41,012 nucleotides of DNA from Acinetobacter sp. S54 (lineage in GTDB: Bacteria > Pseudomonadota > Gammaproteobacteria > Pseudomonadales > Moraxellaceae): the NCBI RefSeq assembly GCF_016624945.1, contig NZ_JACVUI010000018.1, positions 1 through 41,012 of the forward strand, read 5' to 3'. The notes below the pieces were generated by a model. The model was not told the DNA's origin. It worked only from the letters and a program-made list of their open reading frames with translations, and did no database searches. The position numbers were made by a program, and so were the translations under genes. Positions 16,129 to 24,387 of the stretch are shown here, piece after piece (the stretch's first letter is position 1; each line of letters begins with the position of its first letter).

Positions 16129-17232
16129 ATGAAGAATTTTCAAAAGCCACCTTTTCAGGAAAAAGCAATTGCACTGGGTTTTACGCTTGGCGTACATGCC
16201 ATCGCCATTGTCGGCTTACTTTATTTAGGTTTAAGTAAACCGCCTGAACCACCAAAAAAGATTACGACAGTGTTAGTTAATCCTGCAGATTTGACGATCC
16301 CAGTACAGGAAGCCGAAACCACTAGCACCCAAGTGGCTGAACAAATTCAAACTACACAAGAACCAGAACCCACTGCTCCAATTGTACCTAGCAGCCCTCC
16401 GCCTGTTCCTGTGACCACTCCTACTGATGCGGTTGAAAAAGCCAAAGCGGATGCGGCAGCCAAAGCAAAACAGCAAGCTGAGGCAAAAGCCAAAGCGGAT
16501 GCAGCAGAAAAGGTAAAAGCCAAAGCGGATGCAGCAGAAAAGGCAAAGCAACAAGCCGATGCAAAAGCCAAAGCGGATGCAGCAGCCAAGGCAAAACAAC
16601 AAGCCGATACAAAAGCTAAAGCGGATGCAGCAGCCAAAGCAAAACAGCAGGCCGATGCAAAAGCCAAAGCAGATGCAGAAAAGGCAAAACAACAAGCCGA
16701 TACAAAAGCTAAAGCGGATGCAGCAGCCAAGGCAAAACAGCAGGCAGATACAAAAGCCAAAGCGGATGCAGCAGAAAAGGCAAAACAACAAGCTGAGGCA
16801 AAAGCCAAAGCAGATGCGGCAGCCAAAGCAAAACAGCAGGCAGATGCAAAGGCTAAAGCAGAAGCTGATGCCAAACGAAAGGCTGAGGCAGATGCCGAAG
16901 CAAAAGCCTCGGCTGCCAAGCAAGCTGCTGAAGAGGCTGCGCAGAAAAAAGCCGATGCTAAAAAAATTGCATCAACAGCAAAACGTGATTTTGAACAAAA
17001 GATCCATCGCACTTGGGATATTCCAATGGGATCATCTGGCAAAAAAGCAACTGCTCGTGTCACCTTGACTGATAGCGGCGCAGTTGCATCCGTGATTGTG
17101 AATGCAAGTGATCCAGATATAAAAGCCAGTGTTGAAGCTGCTGTTCGAGCAGCCGCACCTTACCCTATGCCTTCTGATCCAGATGCACGTCGTGAAGCAA
17201 GAAGCTTTACTTCAACTTTTACTGCTAAATAA
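16129..17232 (+). CDS. tolA: Tol-Pal system protein TolA
   Basis: 367 residues. An N-terminal membrane anchor (about 14-34, ALGFTLGVHAIAIVGLLYLG) lies in the inner membrane with TolQR. A proline-rich hinge (about 80-98) is followed by a long Ala/Lys/Gln helix (about 101-280) spanning the periplasm. The C-terminal globular domain (about 281-367: RDFEQKIHRTWDIP ... YPMPSDPDARREARSFTSTF) should bind TolB/Pal. The helical domain is built from near-identical 16-residue units, so its length is likely to vary between strains. Reverse-strand open frames over this domain are artefacts of the repeat. Confidence 0.95.
   Translation: MKNFQKPPFQEKAIALGFTLGVHAIAIVGLLYLGLSKPPEPPKKITTVLVNPADLTIPVQEAETTSTQVAEQIQTTQEPEPTAPIVPSSPPPVPVTTPTDAVEKAKADAAAKAKQQAEAKAKADAAEKVKAKADAAEKAKQQADAKAKADAAAKAKQQADTKAKADAAAKAKQQADAKAKADAEKAKQQADTKAKADAAAKAKQQADTKAKADAAEKAKQQAEAKAKADAAAKAKQQADAKAKAEADAKRKAEADAEAKASAAKQAAEEAAQKKADAKKIASTAKRDFEQKIHRTWDIPMGSSGKKATARVTLTDSGAVASVIVNASDPDIKASVEAAVRAAAPYPMPSDPDARREARSFTSTFTAK
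16435..16878 (+). repeat. 48-bp tandem repeats inside tolA
   Basis: Codons 103-250 of tolA are mostly copies of the 16-residue unit KAKADAAAKAKQQAD(T/A), differing at a few positions (A/E, T/A). One unit, around codons 178-192, is one residue shorter. The DNA copies are close to identical, which should permit slippage or recombination. Confidence 0.85.
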
Positions 17233-17336
17233 TATTTTGGTCATAATTACATGGTTTAAATGGATTTTAACCCTGTAACTATGCTAAATACTTTTATTCC
17301 ACAAAAATGAACCGCACTCACAATACGACTATGGAT

Positions 17337-18614
17337 ATGAATCGCAAACATCTATTATCAATCGCCATCATTACTGCACTGAGTTCAGCTTTTGTTCCCC
17401 AAGCATTTGCGCAATTACATCTTGAAATTGCGAAGGCACCCGAACAAGCCCCTAAAATCGCGATTGTTCCCTTTGCCAATGATCAATCCATTTATCCTAT
17501 TGTCGAAAATGATTTAAATCGCTCAGGGCGTTTTACCAGTGCCTCAAATAATCTACCTGTCACTGGTGGAATTGACCAGATTCAAACGGATGCATGGCAA
17601 GCTGCAGGTATTCCGTATGTAGTGGTAGGAAATATTAAACCTGCTGCCAACAATAGTTTTGAAGTGCATTACCAGCTTTATGATGTACAAAAAAAGCAAT
17701 TTTTGCTCAATGAGCTTCTGACTGTACCTAGTTCACGTGTCCGTCAGGCTGCCCACATGATCAGTGATGCGATTTATCAGGCATTAACAGGCATTCAGGG
17801 TGACTTTAGTGGTCGTATTGCCTATGTGTTGCGTAACCCCGCTACGCCTGAGCAACGCTACACCTTACAAATTGCAGATACTGACGGCGAACAACCCAAA
17901 ACCGTATTGTCTTCTCGTGATCCTATTCTTTCACCTGCATGGACACCTGACGCGAAAAAAATCGCTTATGTTTCATTTGAAACCAAACGTCCAGCAATTT
18001 ATTTACAGGATTTGGCTACGGGTCAGCGTGAAGTTTTAGCAAGCTTTAAAGGTCTAAACGGCGCCCCAAGTTTCTCGCCCGACGGCAAATCTATGCTATT
18101 TACTGCATCTATGCACGGCAATCCAGAAGTCTATCAAATGAATCTGGAAACCCGCCAATTACAACGCATGACCAATGACAGTGCGATTGATACAGAAGCT
18201 CGCTATGCCCCGGATGGTAAATCCTTTATCTTTACCTCAGACCGTGGTGGTTCTGCTCAGATTTATCGTTATAGCTTTGATGATGCCTCAGTAAACCGTA
18301 TTACATTCCGCGGTGCGTTTAATGCACGAGGAACTTTGAGTGCAGATGGAAAAAATATTGCATTGGTCCATCGCCCATCTGGTAGCAATTACAAAGTTGC
18401 GATTATGAATATTTCAACGGGTATTGTGAATATTTTAACGCCAACCAGTCTGGATGAATCACCAAGTTTTTCGCCAAATGGTCAAATGGTCGTTTACGCC
18501 ACCCGTGAAGGTAATCGAGGTCTGCTCTCTGTCATGTCAACAGATGGACGTTTCCGCATGAATTTACCTAGTGAACAAGGTGAAGTTCGTGAACCAGCTT
18601 GGGCACCCAAATAA
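17337..18614 (+). CDS. tolB: Tol-Pal system beta-propeller protein TolB
   Basis: 425 residues from ATG 17337, giving a normal signal peptide (MNRKHLLSIAIITALSSAFV then A-F-A). In-frame ATGs at 17307 and 17331 are possible; none has a clear ribosome-binding site. The N-terminal domain (IAIVPFANDQSIYPIVENDLNRSGRF) is followed by a six-bladed propeller with repeated boxes SPAWTPDAKKIAYVS, APSFSPDGKSMLFTA, EARYAPDGKSFIFTS and SPSFSPNGQMVVYAT. A soluble periplasmic partner of Pal and TolA. It lies 104 bp after tolA. Confidence 0.95.
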   Translation: MNRKHLLSIAIITALSSAFVPQAFAQLHLEIAKAPEQAPKIAIVPFANDQSIYPIVENDLNRSGRFTSASNNLPVTGGIDQIQTDAWQAAGIPYVVVGNIKPAANNSFEVHYQLYDVQKKQFLLNELLTVPSSRVRQAAHMISDAIYQALTGIQGDFSGRIAYVLRNPATPEQRYTLQIADTDGEQPKTVLSSRDPILSPAWTPDAKKIAYVSFETKRPAIYLQDLATGQREVLASFKGLNGAPSFSPDGKSMLFTASMHGNPEVYQMNLETRQLQRMTNDSAIDTEARYAPDGKSFIFTSDRGGSAQIYRYSFDDASVNRITFRGAFNARGTLSADGKNIALVHRPSGSNYKVAIMNISTGIVNILTPTSLDESPSFSPNGQMVVYATREGNRGLLSVMSTDGRFRMNLPSEQGEVREPAWAPK

Positions 18615-18658
18615 CCATTAAACATTTTTATTTGTAACTGAATTACATGGAGATCACA

Positions 18659-19228
18659 ATGAATGCCGTTAAACTATTCATTTTACCTGTATTAGCCACT
18701 GCTGTAATAATGACTGGCTGTGCTAGCCGCAAACCTGCTGCCGAAGTTCAGACAGGGAATAATCCAACTAGTGCTGGCACAGTAAATACTTCAGGTCTGA
18801 GTGATGACGCTGCATTAAGTGCGCAAAACTTAACAGGTGCATCATCTAAAGGGGTGACTGCTGCGAACCGTGCCGCATTGGCAAAACGCGTCGTTCACTT
18901 CGATTATGACAGTAGTGATTTATCTTCTGAAGATTATCAAACGCTACAGGCTCACGCACAGTTTCTCATGGCAAATGCGAACTCTCGCGTTGCACTGACT
19001 GGACATACTGATGAGCGTGGTACACGTGAATACAACATGGCGTTGGGTGAGCGTCGTGCCAAAGCTGTTCAAAGCTTCTTAATCACCAATGGTGTAAATC
19101 CACAACAATTAGAAGCGGTAAGCTATGGTAAAGAAATGCCAGTGAATCCGGGTCATGATGAAGCAGCATGGAAAGAAAACCGTCGTGTAGAAATTAACTA
19201 CGAAGCCGTTCCACCTTTATTGAAATAA
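18659..19228 (+). CDS. pal: Peptidoglycan-associated lipoprotein Pal
   Basis: 189 residues from ATG 18659, which has GGAG 6 nt upstream; the upstream ATG at 18647 overlaps that site and is unlikely. The lipoprotein signal ends MTGC (Cys21). A low-complexity linker of ~60 residues is followed by an OmpA-like peptidoglycan-binding domain: [37 protein letters not shown] and NRRVEINY, with the Asp and Arg that hold diaminopimelate. It anchors the outer membrane to the wall. It ends the operon; cpoB (ybgF), which often follows pal, is absent and a strong terminator comes next. Confidence 0.96.
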   Translation: MNAVKLFILPVLATAVIMTGCASRKPAAEVQTGNNPTSAGTVNTSGLSDDAALSAQNLTGASSKGVTAANRAALAKRVVHFDYDSSDLSSEDYQTLQAHAQFLMANANSRVALTGHTDERGTREYNMALGERRAKAVQSFLITNGVNPQQLEAVSYGKEMPVNPGHDEAAWKENRRVEINYEAVPPLLK

Positions 19229-19242
19229 GCAGAAATTATGCT

Positions 19243-19284
19243 GAAAAAAATCGCTTAAAGTTTGAAACTTTAAGCGATTTTTTT
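19243..19284. terminator. Bidirectional terminator after pal
   Basis: A near-perfect palindrome: ATCGCTTAAAGTTT and its complement AAACTTTAAGCGAT around a single G, with an A-run on the left and a T-run on the right. It serves pal (plus) and the small gene at 19293 (minus). Confidence 0.92.
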
Positions 19285-19292
19285 CTGGGAAT

Positions 19293-19484
19293 TTAAGAGG
19301 TTTGCTGTTCCTGCTCTGCCTGAGGCGGATGCATGGATTCAATCAAATCGTGTTTATTAAACTCTTTATATTCAGGTTTAGCTTCATACCCCTTCCACGC
19401 TTCATCTACAGACTCTTTTGAAATTTCGTCGAGACTAATCGGTTCATTTGGGGTTGGCATCGCACCGAAAGTTTTGGTCGTCAT
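19293..19484 (-). CDS. Small acidic hypothetical protein
   Basis: 63 residues, hydrophilic, rich in Glu and Lys with no membrane segment, signal or cysteine. Sequence blocks: GAMPTPNEPISLDEISKE, VDEAWKGYEAKPEYKEF, then NKHDLIESMHPPQAEQEQ. A strong ribosome-binding site (GAGGAG, 7 nt before the ATG) and a shared terminator right after the stop indicate a real gene. It is transcribed alone, convergent with pal and divergent from fbp. I do not recognise the family and assign no function. Confidence 0.72.
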   Translation of the reverse strand: MTTKTFGAMPTPNEPISLDEISKESVDEAWKGYEAKPEYKEFNKHDLIESMHPPQAEQEQQTS

Positions 19485-19663
19485 GCCTAGTCTCCTCTCA
19501 TACTGTTTTTTACATCCTTATTGATATTCAACATAGCACGTTGCCCAACACTTGCAAGCATAAAATCGCAACAAATAAAGTCATATAATTTTTCTTTTAG
19601 ATCGATCTCATCTACACTATAGCCATTTCTAAACAATCCCTTTTGATTTTGGAGTTTTCCTGT

Positions 19664-20635
19664 ATGTCAAACCTGAATTTGACGCAATATTTACAACAAC
19701 AATCAGGCCATTTGACACCTGAACTTGCTCAAGTGATTGAAACCATTGTTAGTACCTGTAATACCATTGATCAGGCACTACAAAAAGGTGCTTTAGCAGG
19801 AATTTTGGGCAGCGCAGGAAATGAAAATGTTCAAGGTGAAACCCAGAAAAAGTTAGATGTCATCTCAAATGACTATTTAATCGATGCATTAAAAGTACAT
19901 CCGCATGTGGGTGGTTTGGCGTCTGAAGAACTAGATGACTTTACTCCTGCTCAGGAAAATGGCAAATATCTAGTTTTATTCGATCCACTTGATGGTTCAA
20001 GCAATATTGACATTAACATGTGTGTCGGTACGATCTTCTCTATTTTGCCTGCAAAAAATACAGTCACTCAGGCAACGGATTTCATGCAAGCTGGAACTGA
20101 ACAAGTTGCAGCAGGTTATGTTTTGTATGGCCCATCTACTATGCTGGCGTTGACTGTGGGTAACGGAGTTGCATTCTTTACTTTTGATCCAGAAAGTCAG
20201 CAATTCATTCTGACGGCTGATCAAGTCGAAGTAAGTCAAGATACTCAAGAATTTGCAATCAATGCTTCTAACCAGCGTCATTGGGAACAACCTGTAAAAC
20301 GTTACATTGATGAACTTCTTGCAGGTAAAACCTCAGTTCGTGCTAAAGACTTCAATATGCGCTGGGTGGCTTGTATGGTTGGAGATATTCATCGAATTTT
20401 ATGTCGTGGCGGTATTTTCCTTTATCCATACGATTTAAAAGATCCGAAAAAAGCCGGTCGTTTACGTTTAATGTATGAGGCAAACCCGATGAGTATGCTA
20501 ATTGAACAGGCTGGCGGCTCATCTACGACAGGTCGTGTGCGTATTTTAGAGATTCAACCCACTGAATTACATCAACGTGTACCGGTGATCATCGGCTCCA
20601 AAAATGAAGTCGAACGTGTTACCAGTTATCATTAA
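19664..20635 (+). CDS. fbp: Fructose-1,6-bisphosphatase class I
   Basis: 323 residues from ATG 19664 with GGAG 9 nt upstream; an upstream TTG is in frame but unneeded. It hydrolyses fructose-1,6-bisphosphate to fructose-6-phosphate in gluconeogenesis. The FBPase/IMPase metal motif is [30 protein letters not shown] carries the preceding acidic metal ligands, and a C-terminal [20 protein letters not shown] and [15 protein letters not shown] follow. A hairpin separates it from the next gene. Confidence 0.96.
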   Translation: MSNLNLTQYLQQQSGHLTPELAQVIETIVSTCNTIDQALQKGALAGILGSAGNENVQGETQKKLDVISNDYLIDALKVHPHVGGLASEELDDFTPAQENGKYLVLFDPLDGSSNIDINMCVGTIFSILPAKNTVTQATDFMQAGTEQVAAGYVLYGPSTMLALTVGNGVAFFTFDPESQQFILTADQVEVSQDTQEFAINASNQRHWEQPVKRYIDELLAGKTSVRAKDFNMRWVACMVGDIHRILCRGGIFLYPYDLKDPKKAGRLRLMYEANPMSMLIEQAGGSSTTGRVRILEIQPTELHQRVPVIIGSKNEVERVTSYH

Positions 20636-20648
20636 TCACTCTTTATAA

Positions 20649-20685
20649 CGATGATGCATCACAGCATCATCGTGGATTTTCTTTT
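20649..20685 (+). terminator. Hairpin between fbp and the methyltransferase gene
   Basis: A perfect 9-bp stem CGATGATGC (20649-20657) / GCATCATCG (20664-20672) with a 6-nt loop is followed by an interrupted T-rich tract (TGGATTTTCTTTT) running to the next ATG. It may be a partial terminator of fbp. Confidence 0.5.
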
Positions 20686-21462
20686 ATGTCCATTATTTTC
20701 CTTGAATCTAAAGACAACGCTAAAATTAAGCATTTGCGCAGTCTGATTGAGCAGCAAGCTTACCGAAAAAAACAACGTCAAACGGTGCTTGAAGGGACTC
20801 ATCTGTGCCTGTCATGGTTACAGGAAAAAGGTAAACTTACTTCACTTTTTACCACTGAAGCAGCTTTAGAGCATCCAGACTTACAAGCCATTATTGAACA
20901 ATATACAGGCGCTGTTTTTGTTATTAGTGAATCTTTATATAAAGATATCAGTACACTTGGAACCAGTCTGGCTTGCTTGGCAATCATTGATTTACCACAA
21001 AGTAGCAAAGCATTAGATTTTAAGGCAGACACACTTATCTTGGAAAATATTCAAGATCCAGGGAATGTTGGCACTCTTTTACGCTCCGCTGCTGCTGCCA
21101 ATATTAAACAAATTATTTGTACCAAAGGATCAGCGTCACTATGGTCACCTCGCGTTTTACGTGCAGGAATGGGTGCCCATTTTAGTCTACATACCTATGA
21201 AAATATTGAACTCGAAACCCTACTTGATCAGTTCCAGATTCCCGTATTTGTCACAAGTTCACACCGCTCAACTAGCCTGTATTCACAAGATTTGACTGCA
21301 CCTTGTGTCTGGATTCTGGGCAATGAAGGTCAAGGGGTTTCTGATTATGCCTTGGCTCATGCAAAGGCTGTGAGCATTCCTCAACCGGGGGGTCAAGAAT
21401 CACTAAATGTGGCGATTGCAGGTTCAATTTGCTTCTTTGAAATGGTGCGTCAACGAATATAA
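20686..21462 (+). CDS. SpoU/TrmH-family RNA methyltransferase
   Basis: 258 residues. A SPOUT-fold enzyme that transfers methyl from S-adenosylmethionine to a ribose 2'-OH in tRNA or rRNA. The three family motifs are visible: ENIQDPGNVGTLLRSA, WILGNEGQGVS, and IPQPGGQESLNVAIAGS, the last forming the cofactor-binding trefoil knot. An N-terminal substrate-binding domain (LESKDNAKIKHLRSLIEQQAYRK) is of the L30e-like kind seen in RlmB/TsnR-type members. The target nucleotide cannot be told from sequence. It sits alone after fbp. Confidence 0.9.
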   Translation: MSIIFLESKDNAKIKHLRSLIEQQAYRKKQRQTVLEGTHLCLSWLQEKGKLTSLFTTEAALEHPDLQAIIEQYTGAVFVISESLYKDISTLGTSLACLAIIDLPQSSKALDFKADTLILENIQDPGNVGTLLRSAAAANIKQIICTKGSASLWSPRVLRAGMGAHFSLHTYENIELETLLDQFQIPVFVTSSHRSTSLYSQDLTAPCVWILGNEGQGVSDYALAHAKAVSIPQPGGQESLNVAIAGSICFFEMVRQRI

Positions 21463-21604
21463 AAACGTTAATTTATATTAAAGCCACTCGATCATTTGGA
21501 AAAATCATTTAAACTAGCAAAAATAACATCTTATATTGTCAACCTATTCTTTCTTTTTAGCGTTATATAAGTAGGTAACTGTAAAAAGGAAGAATGGGGA
21601 TCGA

Positions 21605-22249
21605 ATGACAGGATTTTCCATTTCTATGGACTTAGCGCCAAAGCAGTCTGGATCTAGAGTTGATAGTGTTCATGAGAATACGGTTGAACATCGCCTGAAG
21701 CTTTTTATGAACGAAGTCACAGGACGCGCGCTTGTTATGATGGAAAGTGCTACACAAGGGCAACAAGGGATTGCCATGGATTTAGTGCAAGAAGCCTTTA
21801 TATCACTGCATAAATCTTATGCCGACAAAACCCTAGATGAATGGTATCCCCTGTTCTATACGATTTTAAATAATAAATTGCAGGACTGGCGACGCAAAGA
21901 AGCACGCCGTTCTAACCCTTTTTCTTTTTTTAAAAAGGTGAGTCTAGACAGTGATAATGATGAAGTTATTGAGATCGTTGATGAAACAACACTCAATCCT
22001 TCTGATTTTTTAAGTCAAGAAGTCACCATTGAAGAAATTCAGGAAGCCATTGCAGAACTTCCCCTACGTCAGCAGCAAGCATTTATGTTACGTGCATGGG
22101 AAGGTTTTGATACACAAACAACTGCACAGATTATGAATTGTAGCGAAGGGAGTGTAAAAACTCATTACCATCGTGCCATTCAGGGGCTTCGTACTGCTTT
22201 AGCTCATTTAAATCCATCTTTGGGAGGTTCATCAGATGAATCGAGATGA
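21605..22249 (+). CDS. ECF-like RNA polymerase sigma factor
   Basis: 214 residues. Region 2 is at about 35-105 (MDLVQEAFISLHKSYADK, then EWYPLFYTILNNKLQDWRRK). An acidic linker (SLDSDNDEVIEIVDETT) leads to region 4 at about 145-200 (AIAELPLRQQQAFMLRAWEG and NCSEGSVKTHYHRAIQGL, a helix-turn-helix for the -35 box). It lacks sigma-1/3 regions, so it is group-4-like. It starts ~140 bp after the methyltransferase gene, with GGGGA 4 nt upstream. It overlaps the next gene by 14 bp, typical of a sigma factor with its regulator. The signal and regulon are not evident. Confidence 0.9.
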   Translation: MTGFSISMDLAPKQSGSRVDSVHENTVEHRLKLFMNEVTGRALVMMESATQGQQGIAMDLVQEAFISLHKSYADKTLDEWYPLFYTILNNKLQDWRRKEARRSNPFSFFKKVSLDSDNDEVIEIVDETTLNPSDFLSQEVTIEEIQEAIAELPLRQQQAFMLRAWEGFDTQTTAQIMNCSEGSVKTHYHRAIQGLRTALAHLNPSLGGSSDESR

Positions 22250-22556
22250 TTTTACCAAGCAGGTAACGTCCAAGCTTGATGGACTTGCACGTCACCATAA
22301 GCATAAACCTCTGGTCATAGCCAACGTTTTGGATACGATCAAGCGAGAACCACGTTCTTTTTATAATATATGGAGAATGTCAGGTTTTGCTCTTGCTGCG
22401 GCTATTACTGGGTTTGTGATCTTGCCGAATAGCTTTGATGCTTCGGATCAACCACAGAATCAGGTGATTGCAAGTCCAAAACTTTCTCCGCAAATGGTGG
22501 AAGATCTGGAAATGCTGAGCGTTTTAGGTGAGGACAGAGTTTCCCATGGTAGCTAA
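22236..22556 (+). CDS. Small single-pass membrane protein, candidate anti-sigma (DUF3619-like)
   Basis: 106 residues. A soluble N-terminus (NRDDFTKQVTSKLDGLARHH) is followed by one membrane segment (about 46-63, WRMSGFALAAAITGFVIL) and a short acidic C-terminus presumably outside the membrane. Start is supported by GGAGG 8 nt upstream, inside the sigma gene. Position and topology fit an anti-sigma factor. The sigma/DUF3619/DUF3106 order is known from betaproteobacteria, but family membership here is my judgement and no zinc HxxxCxxC motif is present. It overlaps the next gene by 11 bp. Confidence 0.7.
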   Translation: MNRDDFTKQVTSKLDGLARHHKHKPLVIANVLDTIKREPRSFYNIWRMSGFALAAAITGFVILPNSFDASDQPQNQVIASPKLSPQMVEDLEMLSVLGEDRVSHGS

Positions 22557-22935
22557 AAAAATAGCTCTGGCACTCTGTGCGCTCGGTTTTTTACAAACCA
22601 GTTTTGCTGGATTTGAGCGCTTTTGGATATTTTCAAAAAGTGCAGATACTCAGGTGAATGAAACATGGAACACCTTGTCTGAAAATGAACAACGGGCCTT
22701 GATCAAACGGTATGAATCTTTAAAAGATGCACCAAAAGACCAGAACGTTGATTTGCAACAACGGATGGACTGGTTTACTCAGCTACCTGAACAAGAAAAG
22801 GAAAAAATGCGGGATGCTTGGCAAAAAATGAGCACTCAGGAGCGTAATGATTTACGTAAACGTATGCAAAAAGCTCCCTTGGAAGAACGTGCAGCGATAC
22901 GTGAAGAATATATCGAAAAATATTTAACGCCCTGA
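22546..22935 (+). CDS. DUF3106 exported protein
   Basis: 129 residues from ATG 22546; a GTG at 22528 is an alternative. It opens with a signal peptide (KKIALALCALGFLQTSFA), so it should be periplasmic. The mature part is nearly all charged helix with repeats of the DUF3106 type: WNTLSENEQRALIKRYESL, MDWFTQLPEQEKEKMRDAW and KMSTQERNDLRKRMQKAP. These have the hallmark L-S-x-x-E/Q-R pattern. It resembles helical stress sensors such as the CpxP/LTXXQ group only in general character. Function unknown; the coupling with a sigma factor suggests an envelope-sensing or accessory role (inference). A terminator follows. Confidence 0.8.
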   Translation: MVAKKIALALCALGFLQTSFAGFERFWIFSKSADTQVNETWNTLSENEQRALIKRYESLKDAPKDQNVDLQQRMDWFTQLPEQEKEKMRDAWQKMSTQERNDLRKRMQKAPLEERAAIREEYIEKYLTP

Positions 22936-22946
22936 TGTATGTTCAT

Positions 22947-22975
22947 AAAAAACCAGTCTTAAAGACTGGTTTTTA
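22947..22975. terminator. Bidirectional terminator between DUF3106 gene and diguanylate cyclase
   Basis: Stem AACCAGTCT / AGACTGGTT with loop TAA (22951-22971), A-run on the left and T-run on the right, located between two converging genes. Confidence 0.9.
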
Positions 22976-22979
22976 TTGG

Positions 22980-24236
22980 TTAAATTTTATTGCCGCGTAA
23001 AGAATGATAATAAATCTGATTACGTCCTAATTTTTTAGCACGATATAAAGCTTGGTCAGCATAAGAAAGTAACTCTTGTTGATCGATGTTGGCCTCTCCC
23101 CGATAAACGGTAATGCCCAAGCTAATAGTGATTTGATGAGAAATTAATGACTTTTCATGAGGAATTTCAAGTTTTTCGATAGATTTATAAATATTGGATG
23201 CCACTGCATAAGCCCCTTGCGCGTCGGTTTCTGGTAATAGCACTACGAATTCTTCTCCACCATAGCGGGCCACAAAATCCATATGTCGAATCGAGTTTTT
23301 AATCGCTTTTGCCAAACTAGCAATCACATGGTCTCCCATTTGATGACCATAAAAATCATTATAGTTTTTGAAAAAATCGATATCGATAAATAAAATTCCT
23401 AGCGAGCTATTGTCCCTTCGCGCCTGTAAATAGAACACATCCAGCATTTCATCAAACGTCCTGCGGTTGGAAAGTTGGGTCAATCCATCGTGCTGACTCA
23501 GATGCAAGAATTCAGAAGCATGAATTCTTTGAATATTTTCATTAATTTCAGCCAGTTTCGCATTTAAAAATAACATCCGCTCCTTAGATACCAACATTGA
23601 ACTAATCGCGAATCCTAATAAACAACTTCCAATCAACGCTCTGGTTAAAATGACAAGATGAAAATGAATATTAAAAATTGAAAGCCAAGCCAAAGTGATA
23701 AGGGCTGAAACCATTCCTACCATCATCATATGAAAAGGTTTTAAGCCACTTAAAATAAAACCCAGCATATAAATAAATGAAATCAACAGCATAGCCTGAT
23801 TTTTGAGCGCTTCACTTTGAACTGTCATCATCAAAATTGAAGTCAAAACAATTGCCCAAAGTACGATGACACAAACTACTTTATAAAAGTAGGGTTTTAA
23901 AGATGGCGTTTTGGCAAAGGCAAAATAGGTTAGCAAACATACTGCACCATTGACCACACTCAAAATACAACGTGTGAAATCCGAAACAAAATACTGCTCC
24001 TCGATGACCATATAATCGCCAGGAACAGTGAACAGCATAAAAATAATGTAGGTGACGAGGCCACTCCAAAAAAATTGAATGGTATTCAATCGTGTACGTT
24101 CAATATGCATCTTCCAGAACTGCTTTTCCAAGACCTTGGGTAAAGCACGATTGGTATGTTTTTCACGTACATGTGAAAGTTGTTCAATTTCTTCTTTTGT
24201 CCTATGAAGCTCGTCAAGGTTGTATTTGTAATCCAT
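22980..24236 (-). CDS. Membrane-bound diguanylate cyclase (GGDEF)
   Basis: 418 residues from ATG 24236 (AGGG 5 nt upstream); the longer frame would start at a TTG. A cytoplasmic N-terminus of ~50 residues is followed by about six membrane helices (residues ~54-215), a short linker, and a C-terminal GGDEF domain. The active-site loop is RYGGEEFVVLLP (GGEEF 326-330). The upstream RHMD (317-320), five residues before it, is an intact RxxD inhibitory I-site. Metal/substrate residues are in LGILFIDIDFFKNYNDFYGH. It should therefore make c-di-GMP and show product inhibition. No EAL domain. The membrane part is not a sensor family I can name. Confidence 0.93.
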   Translation of the reverse strand: MDYKYNLDELHRTKEEIEQLSHVREKHTNRALPKVLEKQFWKMHIERTRLNTIQFFWSGLVTYIIFMLFTVPGDYMVIEEQYFVSDFTRCILSVVNGAVCLLTYFAFAKTPSLKPYFYKVVCVIVLWAIVLTSILMMTVQSEALKNQAMLLISFIYMLGFILSGLKPFHMMMVGMVSALITLAWLSIFNIHFHLVILTRALIGSCLLGFAISSMLVSKERMLFLNAKLAEINENIQRIHASEFLHLSQHDGLTQLSNRRTFDEMLDVFYLQARRDNSSLGILFIDIDFFKNYNDFYGHQMGDHVIASLAKAIKNSIRHMDFVARYGGEEFVVLLPETDAQGAYAVASNIYKSIEKLEIPHEKSLISHQITISLGITVYRGEANIDQQELLSYADQALYRAKKLGRNQIYYHSLRGNKI

Positions 24237-24387
24237 TACACCCTGCAAGAATTTATCCTTATTTGAATAAAAATAGCACAATTATTTTGAATTTTATCAA
24301 ACTGTTTTAAGTTTTTATCCGTAAAACTGGTTACCATTTTGAGCGTATATGGATTATCATCGGTTTTATTTTTCAGTTTGAATCGCC

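Noticed and set aside
16273..17068. Long open frames on the reverse strand and in another forward frame across tolA
   Set aside because: They arise from the 48-bp repeats, whose biased codons contain no stops in several frames. Their products are low-complexity (Cys/Phe, Ala/Ser or Gln/Lys runs) and lack ribosome-binding sites.
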